A stretch of 64,000 nucleotides of DNA from assembly GCF_011617245.1 (NCBI RefSeq), contig NZ_CP050152.1:1674001-1738000 (forward strand), read 5' to 3'. Origin of the DNA: Brevibacterium atlanticum. Lineage in GTDB: Bacteria; Actinomycetota; Actinomycetes; Actinomycetales; Brevibacteriaceae. How positions within the stretch are numbered: the first letter of the stretch is position 1; each line of letters opens with the position of its first letter. Position numbers and translations under genes: made by a program. Below, piece by piece: positions 8,554 through 17,738 of this stretch. Under the pieces are notes generated by a model. The model was given only the letters and a program-made list of their open reading frames with translations. It searched no databases and was not told the origin of the DNA.

Positions 8554-9830
8554 TGAAGCCCGACCCCGAGGCGGCCGCCCGGATCCTCAGCGCCATCGGC
8601 GAGGAGGACTACGGGCGGCTGCTCGCGGCGCTGGTCACCCGGTTCCGTGACTTCGACCTCGCCGAGGAGGCCCTCCACGACGCCGTGCTGCGCGCGGTCG
8701 AGACTTGGCCGGGCAGGGGAGTGCCCGAACGCCCTCAGGCGTGGCTGATGGCCACGGCGAAGAACCGCGCCATCGATCTCATCCGCTCCGATGACGTGCG
8801 CACCCGGCACCTCGCCCGCCTGCGCATCGAGGACGAGCTGCGATCAGGTGACCACGACGATCACGCTGAGCGCCTCGGCGAGGAGATGGATGCCGCGGAT
8901 CTGCCCGACGAGCGCCTCGGACTGTTCTTCACCTGCTCCCACCCGACCCTGCGCGAGGACGAACGCATCGTGCTCATCCTGCGCTTCCTCTCGGGACTGA
9001 CCACCGCCGAGGTGGCCGCCGGGTTCCTCATCGAGACCGCGACGATGCAGCAGAGGATCGTCCGTGCCAAGCAGCGGATCCTCAAGACCGGGATTCCCTT
9101 CGGCCGTCCTGCGCCCGCTGAGGTCGGTGATCGGCTGCCCGGAGTGCTGCGCGTCCTCTATCTCATCTTCACTCAGGGCATCAACGCCACGGCAGGACAT
9201 GCACATACTCGAGTCGATCTGCAGCACGAAGCCATCCGACTGACCCGACTGCTCGTCGGATACCTGCCTGAGCATACCGAAGCCCGTGGACTGCTGGCCC
9301 TGCTCCTGCTCACACGGGCACGTGAGACCGCTCGTGTGACGCCGGATGGCCGGCCGGTGCCGCTGGCCGAGCAGGACCGCAGCCTGTGGGACTCGCGCCT
9401 CATCGCCGAGGGGACCGGACTCGTCGATGCAGCCGCGGGCGAACCGGGGGCCGGGACCTTCACCATCCAGGCGGCGATCGCCGCACTTCACGCCGATGCC
9501 CTGCGATTCGCCGACACGGACTGGGAGCAGATCCTCGTGCTCTATCGGATGCTCTCCGACATCGACCCGTCGCCGGTCGTCGCCCTCAACACCGCGATCG
9601 CCCTCGGGCAGGTCTCAGGCCCGAAGGCAGCGTTGCGGGCACTGGACGAACTGGCCGGCGATCCGCAGCTGCTGCGTTACCGGCCCTTCCACATCGCACG
9701 GGCGATCACCCTCGATGAACTGGGTCGCCCGGCGGAGGCCGAGAACGCCTATGCCGCCGGTCTGGAATGCCCCGGCAACGATGCCGAATCCGAGTACATC
9801 ACTGCCCGGATCACCGATCTTCGACGGTGA
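8553..9830 (+). CDS. ECF42-type RNA polymerase sigma factor with C-terminal TPR-like extension
   Basis: A 425-residue sigma-70 family protein, about twice the usual ECF length. Region 2 includes AEEALHDAVLRAVETWP and PQAWLMATAKNRAIDLIR; region 4 includes LTTAEVAAGFLIETATMQQRIVRAKQRI. The remaining ~240 residues form the DUF6596/TPR-like extension, with helical pairs such as ALNTAIALGQVSGPKAALRAL. No anti-sigma factor gene is adjacent; in ECF42 the extension itself is thought to control activity. The coupled upstream DGPF gene is diagnostic for the group. Confidence 0.9.
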   Translation: MKPDPEAAARILSAIGEEDYGRLLAALVTRFRDFDLAEEALHDAVLRAVETWPGRGVPERPQAWLMATAKNRAIDLIRSDDVRTRHLARLRIEDELRSGDHDDHAERLGEEMDAADLPDERLGLFFTCSHPTLREDERIVLILRFLSGLTTAEVAAGFLIETATMQQRIVRAKQRILKTGIPFGRPAPAEVGDRLPGVLRVLYLIFTQGINATAGHAHTRVDLQHEAIRLTRLLVGYLPEHTEARGLLALLLLTRARETARVTPDGRPVPLAEQDRSLWDSRLIAEGTGLVDAAAGEPGAGTFTIQAAIAALHADALRFADTDWEQILVLYRMLSDIDPSPVVALNTAIALGQVSGPKAALRALDELAGDPQLLRYRPFHIARAITLDELGRPAEAENAYAAGLECPGNDAESEYITARITDLRR

Positions 9831-9857
9831 CCCGGGCAGGGACCTCTGTGTTCGTGA

Positions 9858-9894
9858 CTCCTGACCTCAGGCCGGTGCGAACGGAAGTCAGGAG
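9858..9894. terminator. Inverted repeat between convergent sigma factor and carboxylase genes
   Basis: CTCCTGAC pairs with GTCAGGAG across a loop of about 20 bases, in the 74-base gap between two converging genes. The stem is modest and there is no U-tract; terminator role is inferred from position. Confidence 0.4.
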
Positions 9895-9904
9895 CGGGGC
9901 CGGC

Positions 9905-11716
9905 TCAGGCGGCGAAGCGGATGATCGTCTCACCGGACTTCACAGCGGCACCGGCGTCGACGAGCACCTCGGAGACGGTGCCCGAATGTCCGGCCTTGAG
10001 CGGCTGTTCCATCTTCATCGCCTCGATCACGGCCAAGGTGTCCCCGGCCTCGACGGTGTCACCGGCACCGACGGCGACGGAGACGATGGTGCCCTGCATG
10101 GGGGCGGCCAGTGCGTTCGAATCGTCGGCGAGCTGGGCACCTTTGTGGCTGGTGAGACCGCGCTTGCGGCGGGGCACGCTCGGGCTGGGGACGTGGCCGA
10201 GATCGGAGATGACGTCCTTGGGCACCGAGACGGTCATCCGTCGGCCGTCGACCTCGACGACGACGCTGAAGCTGTCGGCTGCAGTACTCATGTGATCTCC
10301 CGTATGCGGATCGGTGAGCGGATTGACGAAAGCGGTCTCGAGCCAGTTGGTCCAGACCTGGAAGTCGGTGGCGAAGGCCTTGTCGGAAACGAGCACCCGA
10401 TGCAGCGGGAGCAGCGTCGACACTCCTTCGATGCGGTATTCGGACAGTGCCCGGCGGGCCCGCGCAAGGGCCTCATCGCGCGTGGCGCCGGTGACGATGA
10501 GCTTGGCGAGCATCGGGTCGAAGTCGGTTCCGACGACGCTGCCCTCACCGATGCCCGAGTCCAGACGCACCCCGGGCCCCGACGGAGCACGGTAGCTCTT
10601 CACAGTGCCGGTGGCGGGGAAGAACGTCGTCGGATCCTCGGCGTTGATCCGGAACTGGAAGGAATGTCCGCGCACAGCCGGGAACTCATCCGGCAGCGAT
10701 TCGCCCGAGGCGATGCGCATCTGCCAGCCGACGAGATCGACTCCGGTGATCTCCTCGGTGACGGTGTGTTCGACCTGGATGCGGGCGTTGGCCTCCATGA
10801 AGATGATCGTTCCGTCCTTGCCGAGGAGGAACTCACAGGTGGCCGCGCCGACGTAGCCGACGTGGGCGAGCAGACGTGCCGAGGCCTCGGAGACGATGCG
10901 TTCCTGCTCGGCGGAGAAGTACGGAGCAGGCGCCTCTTCGATGATCTTCTGGTTGCGACGCTGCAGGGTGCAGTCGCGGGTGGAGACGATGCGGACAGCG
11001 CCGTGGGCATCGGCCAGACACTGAGTCTCGATGTGCCGGGGGCGCACGATCTGCTTCTCGATGAGGCAGTCGCCGCGGCCGAAGGCACTCTGCGCTTCAC
11101 GGGTCGCGGCCGTGTAGGCGGCCTCGAGGTCCTCGGCGGAGGCACAGGCGCGGAAGCCGCGTCCTCCGCCTCCGTGGACGGCCTTGACCACGATGGGATA
11201 CCCGATCCGGTCGGCCACCTCGGCTGCCTCGGCGAGATCGGCGACGGCGCCGTCGGAACCGGGGGCGACCGGTGCGTCGACCGCCTCGGCGACGGTTCGG
11301 GCACCCGACTTGTCTCCGAGCAGTTCGATCGCGGCCGGGGGAGGGCCGATCCAGGTCAGTCCCGCATCGATGACCGCCTGAGCGAAGAGGGCGTTCTCGG
11401 CCAGGTATCCGTATCCGGGGTGGATGGCGTCGGCGCCGGAGCGTTTGGCCAGCGCGAGGATCTTGTCGGCATCCAGGTAGGTCTCCCCGGCTCCGGATCC
11501 GTCGAGCAGCCAGGCGTCGTCGGCGAGGTCGACGAAATCGGCATCGGAATCGGCGCGGGTGTACACGGCGACGGCCTTGATGCCGAGGTCGTGGGCGGCC
11601 CGGATGATGCGCAGAGCGATCTCACCGCGGTTGGCGATGAGGACTCGGCGGACGGCTGCGGTCGGCACCGTGGTGCTCAGATCTGCGGTCGTCGTGTCGG
11701 GGAGGACTGTGGTCAT
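9905..11716 (-). CDS. accA: Acetyl/propionyl-CoA carboxylase alpha chain (biotin carboxylase plus BCCP)
   Basis: About 603 residues. The biotin carboxylase part begins VRRVLIANRGEIALRIIRAA, with the ATP-grasp glycine loop VHGGGGRGFRAC and the catalytic region FMEANARIQVEHTVTE. The C-terminal biotinyl domain has the attachment motif EAMKMEQ, lysine about 35 residues from the end. The enzyme carboxylates biotin for acyl-CoA carboxylases that make malonyl- or methylmalonyl-CoA. No carboxyltransferase gene is adjacent; Maf follows on the same strand, as in the mycobacterial accA3/accD5 region. ATG at 11716 is chosen because AAAGGAG lies four bases upstream; an in-frame GTG at 11737 is the alternative. 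Confidence 0.92.
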   Translation of the reverse strand: MTTVLPDTTTADLSTTVPTAAVRRVLIANRGEIALRIIRAAHDLGIKAVAVYTRADSDADFVDLADDAWLLDGSGAGETYLDADKILALAKRSGADAIHPGYGYLAENALFAQAVIDAGLTWIGPPPAAIELLGDKSGARTVAEAVDAPVAPGSDGAVADLAEAAEVADRIGYPIVVKAVHGGGGRGFRACASAEDLEAAYTAATREAQSAFGRGDCLIEKQIVRPRHIETQCLADAHGAVRIVSTRDCTLQRRNQKIIEEAPAPYFSAEQERIVSEASARLLAHVGYVGAATCEFLLGKDGTIIFMEANARIQVEHTVTEEITGVDLVGWQMRIASGESLPDEFPAVRGHSFQFRINAEDPTTFFPATGTVKSYRAPSGPGVRLDSGIGEGSVVGTDFDPMLAKLIVTGATRDEALARARRALSEYRIEGVSTLLPLHRVLVSDKAFATDFQVWTNWLETAFVNPLTDPHTGDHMSTAADSFSVVVEVDGRRMTVSVPKDVISDLGHVPSPSVPRRKRGLTSHKGAQLADDSNALAAPMQGTIVSVAVGAGDTVEAGDTLAVIEAMKMEQPLKAGHSGTVSEVLVDAGAAVKSGETIIRFAA

Positions 11717-11839
11717 GGCGCTCCTTTGTATGATCACAGAACAATTTAGAGAAGCTCACCAAGGCTTTGTAGGACAGCGATAAAAAGTTCGAGCGAAAAC
11801 TTCAAAGGGATCGGGCGTGTCATGCCGCCTTGGCCGATT

Positions 11840-12517
11840 CTAGCGTCTCGACGACCACAGATCCGGCCAGAACAGGCCCATGTCGGTGACGGTTTCGCGC
11901 ACCACGGGCAGGCTGAGCCCGAGGACAGTGAGATGGTCGCCGTCGAGGCGGTCGACGAAGGCGCCGCCGTAGCCGTCGATGGTCAGTGCGCCGGCGACGT
12001 GGAAAGGCTCCTCGGTGGCGACGTACGCTTCCAACTCGTCCGGGGTCGGGGTGCCGATGAGCACCGAGGTGGTCGATCTCCGTGAGCGCAGATCGGACAG
12101 TTCGAGGCCGGCCGCCGACGCCTCATCAGCGTGCCGACGTCTGAGCACGGCGACGGTGTGGCCTGAATGCAGCTGAGTCCACTGCCCGGCGATCCGCGCC
12201 CACACAGCGCGGGTTCCCTCGGCGTCGCCGGGCTTGCCGATGGGCTGACCGTCGAATTCGAGGAGGGAATCGCCGGCGATGACCACGATCGTGTCGGCGC
12301 TCGAGAGTCCCTCCGGCGGGGAGACGGTGAGCCGGTCGACGACGGCCCGGGCCTTGGCACGCGACAGGGCGATCGTGAGGTCGCCGACCGACCCGGCGAA
12401 GTCGGACTCGATGGCGCGTTCATCCACGTCGGAGACGATGATGTGCGGGTCGATCCCGGCGGCGGTGAGGATCTGGCGGCGGGCCGGGGACTGCGAGGCC
12501 AGGACGACCGGGATCAC
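11840..12517 (-). CDS. maf: Maf-family nucleotide pyrophosphatase
   Basis: A 225-residue Maf protein. The N-terminal signature VVLASQSPARRQIL and VSDVDERAI, and the middle motif DTIVVIAGDSLLEFDGQPIGKP, carry the expected residues; the second half has GALTIDGYGGAFVDRLDGDH. Maf proteins hydrolyse non-canonical or canonical nucleoside triphosphates to monophosphates and affect septation in some bacteria. The start overlaps the stop of the upstream SGNH hydrolase gene by four bases (ATGA), so the two are co-transcribed. Confidence 0.9.
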   Translation of the reverse strand: MIPVVLASQSPARRQILTAAGIDPHIIVSDVDERAIESDFAGSVGDLTIALSRAKARAVVDRLTVSPPEGLSSADTIVVIAGDSLLEFDGQPIGKPGDAEGTRAVWARIAGQWTQLHSGHTVAVLRRRHADEASAAGLELSDLRSRRSTTSVLIGTPTPDELEAYVATEEPFHVAGALTIDGYGGAFVDRLDGDHLTVLGLSLPVVRETVTDMGLFWPDLWSSRR

Positions 12518-13434
12518 GAGGCGACCACCGGAGTGTCAGGTGCCGGTGACGGAGAGAACTCGTGCCGCCGTGCCGTTTCGCCTTTCTCCGGCACATCGAG
12601 GCTGCGGTCGACGACGACCGGTGCCTCGATGCGTTCGGCGATCGCGGCGAGCAGGGTCGAGGACAGCTGCGCGTAGCCGAGTTCACTGGGATAGCGACCC
12701 GATTCGTTGAGCAGAGACCTCCGCGTCGTTCCGCTCAGGGAACCGGTCGCTCCCAGCGGAACCGCCCGTGCGGACAGCGCGGCCAGCCACTGCGAACCGG
12801 CGAGGACCCGTGAGGTGCGCCGCATGGACGTCTTGAGCGGATCGCGCAGGCCCGGCAGGCCGCCGAGGTTGGGACAGACGAGGACGAAGACCGTATAGCG
12901 GCCCTCGCGTTGGAGCCGGTTGATGGCCTGGTTGAGGATCGGGATGCCGATCGTGGCCTGGATCGGGTGGATGATGTCGCCGGTGCCGATCGAGATGACG
13001 GCGAATCGTCGGGACTCGCTCCACTGCTCCGAGAGCTGGCGTGAGAGCCAGGGGGAGCGGAGCACCTCGTCGACCTGACGGTGCACATCCTCCGACAGCG
13101 CCGACGGTCGTGCAGTGGACTGCACTCTCACGGTGGTCCCGAGCATACGGGCCAGGCCGCGAGCGATGAGAGTGGGCGGTGCCTGCTCGGGGTCGACATC
13201 GACCCCGCACAGCCACGAGTCTCCGATCACGGCCAGAGCGGCCGAATCGCCGTCGTCACGGTGCGGCGGGGCGGCGATCGCCTCGGCGATGGTGGAGTAG
13301 GGGCGGTTCTCGTCATCGTCGAAGGCACGACGAAGCGAGCCTGCCTGGTGGCGGAGGAGGCCCACCGCCGACGCCCCGGCACCGAAGGCCGTCGCGCCCA
13401 TGGTGGCCAGCGTGTAGATGATGCGTTTTCCCAC
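12514..13434 (-). CDS. SGNH/GDSL-type hydrolase, membrane-anchored
   Basis: A 306-residue protein with an N-terminal hydrophobic stretch (about residues 5-27) that should anchor it or act as a signal. LAVIGDSWLCGVDVD carries the block I GDS serine. ISIGTGDII fits the block III region, where the usual asparagine is a threonine. The final catalytic Asp/His block is not obvious, so esterase activity is uncertain. Translationally coupled to maf. The substrate is unknown. Confidence 0.75.
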   Translation of the reverse strand: MGKRIIYTLATMGATAFGAGASAVGLLRHQAGSLRRAFDDDENRPYSTIAEAIAAPPHRDDGDSAALAVIGDSWLCGVDVDPEQAPPTLIARGLARMLGTTVRVQSTARPSALSEDVHRQVDEVLRSPWLSRQLSEQWSESRRFAVISIGTGDIIHPIQATIGIPILNQAINRLQREGRYTVFVLVCPNLGGLPGLRDPLKTSMRRTSRVLAGSQWLAALSARAVPLGATGSLSGTTRRSLLNESGRYPSELGYAQLSSTLLAAIAERIEAPVVVDRSLDVPEKGETARRHEFSPSPAPDTPVVAS

Positions 13435-13498
13435 GGATTTCCCTCCTCAGCGGTCATCATTGCACCTTTGTCGGCGCATCAACAACTATTGTTGAGTC

Positions 13499-14986
13499 AT
13501 GACCGATAACGACCAACAGCAATCCCCTAACCGATTCCGTGGGGCTTGGGAGGCGTTCCGCCGCGGACGTGATTCCTCCCGCACCCAGGCCGAACCCGAA
13601 ACCCAGGGGCCGCAGGAGGTCAGCCCCGAGGAGATCGCGCTCAGCCGCATCGAGGCCGAAGCCAAACCCTATGTGGCTCCCGGCCTCAAGCTCGCCGCAG
13701 CATGGTCCTGGCGGTCGATCGTCGTCCTCGTCGCCATCGGCGTGGCCCTGTGGCTGCTGTCGAAGATCTCGAGCGTCGTCCTCCCTGTGCTCATCGCGCT
13801 GCTGCTCTCGGCTCTGCTCGCGCCCCTGACCGGATGGCTGGTGAAGAAGGGCATCCCCCGAGCCGGATCCGCGGCGATCTCCTTCATCGGCTTCATCGTC
13901 GTCGTGCTCGGCCTCTTCGGCCTCGTCGGTCAGCAGATCTATTCGGGCATGCCCGACCTCGTCAAGCAGGTCATCGCCGGAGTCTCCGGCATCAGCAGCT
14001 GGCTGGCGACGAGTCCCTTCGGGATCGATTCCTCGACGATCTCCGGCTACATCGACGAGGGCATCAAGACCGCCACTAACTTCTTCCAGAACAACAGCAG
14101 CCAACTCCTCGGCGGCGCCCTCGAAGCCACCTCATCGGTCGGGACGTTCCTCACCGGGATGGCCGTGTGCCTGTTCACGACGTTCTTCTTCCTCTACGAC
14201 GGGCAGAACATCTTCAAGTGGGTGATGGGGCTGCTGCCGATCCCGGCGCGTCCCGTCGCCACCGGTGCCGCACAGCGCGGCTGGACCACCCTCGTCCAGT
14301 ACGTCCGGGTCCAGGTCCTCGTCGCTGCCGTCGATGCCGTCGGCATCGGCATCGGTGCCGCGTTCCTCGGCATTCCGCTGGTCATCCCCATGACGGTGCT
14401 CGTGTTCCTGACCTCGTTCGTCCCTGTGGTCGGTGCGATCGCCTCGGGTGCTGTGGCCGTGCTCGTCGCCCTGGTCTCGAACGGGTTGGTCGCCGCGGTC
14501 ATCATGCTCGCCGTCGTCATCGCCGTGCAGCAGATCGAAAGCCAGGTGCTCCAGCCCTTCCTCATGGGCAAGGCAGTGTCCGTCCACCCCTTGGCCGTGA
14601 TCCTCGCGGTCACCGGCGGCGGCTTCCTCTTCGGCATCGTCGGCGCCCTGTTCGCCGTTCCGTTCGTCGCCGTGCTCAACAGCGTGGTCAGCTATATCGT
14701 CCGCGCAGGCGGTCCCGACGCGGCGGGTGATCCGCCGACGGACCCGGATGCGAGAGAGGCCGCCGAGGTGCTCGATGCCGCCGAGGATCGACCCACCGAG
14801 GTGGTCAAGGACTCCGCTGCGGAGACCGAACGCAGGTCGTCGACGGGTGAGACCCGCGCCGCAGACTCAGCCGCGGACGTCTCAGACTCGGACGCCTCAG
14901 ACTCGGACGCCGCGGAATCCGCGGACTCCACGCCGACGGGGCCGGAGGAGAATGGATCGCGCGGATCCGGCGGCCGGAAGAAGTAG
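13499..14986 (+). CDS. AI-2E family (PerM/UPF0118) membrane transporter
   Basis: A 495-residue integral membrane protein with about eight hydrophobic segments between residues 65 and 400, including the family-typical PLTGWLVKKGIPRAGSAAIS, PIPARPVATGAAQRGWTTLV and GIVGALFAVPFVAVLNSVV. The family includes AI-2 exporters and ion antiporters; substrate is not predictable here. An N-terminal charged region and a ~90-residue acidic C-terminal tail rich in Ser, Asp and Ala flank the core. A UPF0118 gene also lies in the mycobacterial equivalent of this neighbourhood. It is convergent with greA. Confidence 0.85.
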   Translation: MTDNDQQQSPNRFRGAWEAFRRGRDSSRTQAEPETQGPQEVSPEEIALSRIEAEAKPYVAPGLKLAAAWSWRSIVVLVAIGVALWLLSKISSVVLPVLIALLLSALLAPLTGWLVKKGIPRAGSAAISFIGFIVVVLGLFGLVGQQIYSGMPDLVKQVIAGVSGISSWLATSPFGIDSSTISGYIDEGIKTATNFFQNNSSQLLGGALEATSSVGTFLTGMAVCLFTTFFFLYDGQNIFKWVMGLLPIPARPVATGAAQRGWTTLVQYVRVQVLVAAVDAVGIGIGAAFLGIPLVIPMTVLVFLTSFVPVVGAIASGAVAVLVALVSNGLVAAVIMLAVVIAVQQIESQVLQPFLMGKAVSVHPLAVILAVTGGGFLFGIVGALFAVPFVAVLNSVVSYIVRAGGPDAAGDPPTDPDAREAAEVLDAAEDRPTEVVKDSAAETERRSSTGETRAADSAADVSDSDASDSDAAESADSTPTGPEENGSRGSGGRKK

Positions 14987-15027
14987 GCGCCGTCACTGTG
15001 GAACCACGGTGACGACAGCAGACGCAT

Positions 15028-15065
15028 ACAGCAGTGGGCGGGTGCGAACACCCGCCCACTGCTGT
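15028..15065. terminator. 17-bp perfect stem-loop between convergent AI-2E gene and greA
   Basis: The arms 15028-15044 and 15049-15065 (GCAGTGGGCGGGTG core) are perfectly complementary around a CGAA tetraloop. Position between two convergent genes supports bidirectional termination. Confidence 0.8.
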
Positions 15066-15090
15066 CTGCGCTCTGGTCGCGTCGTCGAGG

Positions 15091-15585
15091 TCAGCCGGTG
15101 AAGGCCTCGACGGAGGTCACCTTGACCTCGATGGTCTTGCCGTTGGGCGCCTCGTAGGACGAGGTGTCTCCGGCCTTGACGCCGAGCACGGCGGCACCGA
15201 GCGGTGACTTCTCCGAGAAGACGTCGATATCGGAATCGCCGGCGATCTCCCGGTTGCCGAGCAGGAACCGCATCGAGTTGCCTGCCACCTCGGCGGTGAC
15301 GACGGTTCCCGGGGCCACGGTCTTGCCGTCGCCCTCGCTGGAACCGACCTTCGCGTTGCGCAGCAGCACTTCGAGCTGACGGATGCGTGCTTCCTGTTTG
15401 CCCTGCTCGTCGCGGGCAGCGTGGTAGCCGCTGTTCTCCTTCAAGTCACCCTCGTCACGGGCGGCTTCGATCTTCTCAGCAATCTCTGCACGACCCGGTC
15501 CGGAGAGATGCTCGAGTTCCTTCGACAGTCGGTCAAAGGCTTCCTGGGTCAACCACGTTTCTTCCTGGGTGACTTCCTCGGTCAT
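15091..15585 (-). CDS. greA: Transcription elongation factor GreA
   Basis: A 164-residue GreA. The N-terminal coiled coil carries the acidic tip region GDLKENSGYHAARDEQGKQE, and the C-terminal FKBP-like domain contains SEKSPLGAAVLG. GreA rescues backtracked RNA polymerase by stimulating transcript cleavage. ATG at 15585 is preferred; the frame extends upstream, but through the terminator hairpin of the preceding gene, and the family starts at this position. AGAAGGAG precedes the ATG. Confidence 0.95.
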   Translation of the reverse strand: MTEEVTQEETWLTQEAFDRLSKELEHLSGPGRAEIAEKIEAARDEGDLKENSGYHAARDEQGKQEARIRQLEVLLRNAKVGSSEGDGKTVAPGTVVTAEVAGNSMRFLLGNREIAGDSDIDVFSEKSPLGAAVLGVKAGDTSSYEAPNGKTIEVKVTSVEAFTG

Positions 15586-15633
15586 GACTTCTCCTTCTTC
15601 GGTTCGGTGCACTGACGGGCGTGTCAGGCAACG

Positions 15634-15661
15634 AAAAAACCGGGCGTATGGGCACGCCCGG
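15634..15661 (-). terminator. Intrinsic terminator upstream of greA
   Basis: On the minus strand CCGGGCGT and ACGCCCGG form an eight-base-pair stem followed by six U residues. It separates the DUF4307 gene from greA, so greA should have its own promoter between here and 15585. Confidence 0.85.
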
Positions 15662-15746
15662 AAGTTGAATGAAACTACAGTGTAACGCATCTGTCGTGAA
15701 AGACGATGAGCTGTGTCACGCTCGGTATGTCGAGCGGGGGAAAACG

Positions 15747-16172
15747 CTACTCGAACCAGCAGGAGTCGACATGTCCCGATGCGGCCAGCTGCGTCGTGGC
15801 CAGATCGACGTCGAGCTGCCTCGGCGAATTCGGGTCGTTGTCGGCAGAGGCAGGCACGGTCACCTCGGTGAAGCCGACGATCGCCTCCTTGTCATTCGTG
15901 GCCTGGACGATGCAGTGCACATCACGGGTCCGGTCGGGAAATATTCCGACGGTGACCTGCGTTGAAGAGGAGTCGACAACCGAATAGTCGAGTGTGCGCG
16001 GCGTCGTCGGATCGGTCTGCGGACGGAATGCCCAGACGGCGATGACCACGGCGACGGCGAGAACGACTGCTGCGGCGACGATCTTCGACGTGCGGCTCAG
16101 GCCGCGCTTGGGCGTCCGGGTCCGGCCGTACCGATTGTCGTGCAGCGGCCTGTCCACTGTTACCTCAGTCAT
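15747..16172 (-). CDS. DUF4307 membrane protein
   Basis: A 141-residue protein with one transmembrane helix at about residues 30-50 (IVAAAVVLAVAVVIAVWAF), preceded by a basic cytoplasmic segment and followed by an extracytoplasmic domain. DUF4307 proteins are of unknown function and sit between greA and mca in many actinobacteria, exactly as here. ATG at 16172 is chosen for its upstream AAGGA; an in-frame ATG lies seven codons earlier. Confidence 0.85.
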   Translation of the reverse strand: MTEVTVDRPLHDNRYGRTRTPKRGLSRTSKIVAAAVVLAVAVVIAVWAFRPQTDPTTPRTLDYSVVDSSSTQVTVGIFPDRTRDVHCIVQATNDKEAIVGFTEVTVPASADNDPNSPRQLDVDLATTQLAASGHVDSCWFE

Positions 16173-16295
16173 TGAATTCCTTTTTGAGAACATCGCGCAC
16201 TAACCTAGAGTAGTCGATTCTCTGCCCGCGATCATGTCAGCCGCGGTGCGGGCAGTGAGGGTCCACCGGCTGATTCGAAAGGGACGATCAAGGAC

Positions 16296-17321
16296 ATGAC
16301 TTCGCTTCCGTACCATGGGCTGCGTCTGCTGGCAGTCCATGCCCACCCTGATGACGAATCCTCGAAGGGTGCGGCCACGAGCGCGAAGTACGCCTCACTG
16401 GGGGCACGGGTCCTCATCGCCACGATGACCGGCGGCGAGGCAGGCGACATCCTCAACCCCGCACTGCTGCAGTCCCCGAAGGCCAGCCGAGACATCGCCG
16501 GCCTTCGCCGCGAGGAGATGGCTGCCGCGGCCGCCGCGCTCGGGGCCGAGCACATCTGGGTCGGACATGTCGACTCCGGCCTGCCCGACGGCGACTTCGA
16601 CAATCAGACCCCGCCCGGATGCTTCTACCGCGTCCCCGACGAGGTGGCGATGCTGCCGCTCGTCCACATCATCCGCACCTTCCGCCCGCAGGTGGTGACC
16701 ACCTATGACGAGCTCGGAGGGTACCCGCATCCCGATCACATCAAGAACCACGCGGTGACCATGGCCGCTGTCGCTGCGGCCGCCGATCCTGCGGCGCACC
16801 CCGAACTGGGGGAGGCCTGGCAGGTGCAGAAGGTCTACTACAACCAGGATCTGTCGGCGAAGAAGTGGATCACCATCCACGAGAAGATGATCGAGGCGGG
16901 ACTGGAGTCCCCGTTCGCCGACCACCTCGAGGACTTCAAGAAGCGGGACAATCAGCGCGACAACTGGTTGAGCACCAGGATCGACTGCGGCGAGTTCTTC
17001 CCGGCCAGGGATCGCGCGCTGCTGTCCCATGCCACCCAGATCGACCCGGAGGGCGGATTCTTCTCCGCCTCGCGCAAGGCCGCCCGCACCTATTGGCCCA
17101 CAGAGGAGTTCGAACTCGCCACCGACCTCACCGGCCGGGAGCCGCTGACGCCGGGCGTCGACTTCCAGGAGGATGACCTGTTCGCCGCGGTGACCTTCGA
17201 CGACGGCCGCCTCGTCCCCGCCGAAGGAATGCTTCCGAAGTCGCCGGAGACCGAGACAGGGACCGGGTCCGAGACCGGTGCAGAGGCCACGACGCCGACA
17301 GAAAGCGATTCCCCCGCATGA
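16296..17321 (+). CDS. mca: Mycothiol S-conjugate amidase
   Basis: A 341-residue PIG-L family metal-dependent amidase. The zinc-binding motif AHPDDESSKGA is near residue 16 and the second motif GGYPHPDHIKNH near 143. Mca cleaves mycothiol conjugates to release mercapturic acids for export, a detoxification step specific to mycothiol-making actinobacteria. The length exceeds MshB, and the extended C-terminus (FFSASRKAARTYWPTEEF) favours Mca over the deacetylase MshB. The stop overlaps the next start (ATGA). The last ~25 residues are low-complexity Thr/Glu/Gly. Confidence 0.92.
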   Translation: MTSLPYHGLRLLAVHAHPDDESSKGAATSAKYASLGARVLIATMTGGEAGDILNPALLQSPKASRDIAGLRREEMAAAAAALGAEHIWVGHVDSGLPDGDFDNQTPPGCFYRVPDEVAMLPLVHIIRTFRPQVVTTYDELGGYPHPDHIKNHAVTMAAVAAAADPAAHPELGEAWQVQKVYYNQDLSAKKWITIHEKMIEAGLESPFADHLEDFKKRDNQRDNWLSTRIDCGEFFPARDRALLSHATQIDPEGGFFSASRKAARTYWPTEEFELATDLTGREPLTPGVDFQEDDLFAAVTFDDGRLVPAEGMLPKSPETETGTGSETGAEATTPTESDSPA

Positions 17322-17665
17322 TCCTCGCCTCCACTCCAGCACCGACGCCCGACGGCACCGCCCCGGACCCCGACCTGGTGACTCCGGGAACGATCGGCTT
17401 CCTCGTCACCTTGGCGGTGGTCATCGTGGTGATCTTCCTCATCCGTGACGCCCTCCGCCGCGTCCGCCGGGTGCGGGCACGCTCCGGCACCAGCGACGCC
17501 TACCCGATTCCGCTGCGCAAGCACGTGGTGCCGAATCAGTCGACGCTCTCGGGCCCGGAGGAGCCGGAACCCGAGGAGACATCCGCCGAGGCGGCCCCGG
17601 ACCATGACGCTGACGGCGCTGTCATGAAGTCGGACGACGCTGATGGCTCCGACTCGAGGTCATGA
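17318..17665 (+). CDS. Small single-pass membrane protein coupled to mca
   Basis: A 115-residue protein with one hydrophobic helix at about residues 25-43 (TIGFLVTLAVVIVVIFLI), a basic segment after it and an acidic, disordered tail. It is unrecognised at domain level, but a small membrane protein occupies the same place after mca in mycobacteria (Rv1083 position). The four-base overlap with mca indicates translational coupling. Function unknown. Confidence 0.75.
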   Translation: MILASTPAPTPDGTAPDPDLVTPGTIGFLVTLAVVIVVIFLIRDALRRVRRVRARSGTSDAYPIPLRKHVVPNQSTLSGPEEPEPEETSAEAAPDHDADGAVMKSDDADGSDSRS

Positions 17666-17738
17666 GCACACACGAGCAGGGCTGAAACGCCGGAGCTCAG
17701 TCCGACACGTGCGCCGCGGCTCTCTCAGCGCGACTCTC

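Noticed and set aside
9767-11749. A 660-codon open frame antisense to the carboxylase gene
   Set aside because: The minus-strand frame encodes a complete biotin carboxylase; the plus-strand translation is typical GC-shadow sequence.
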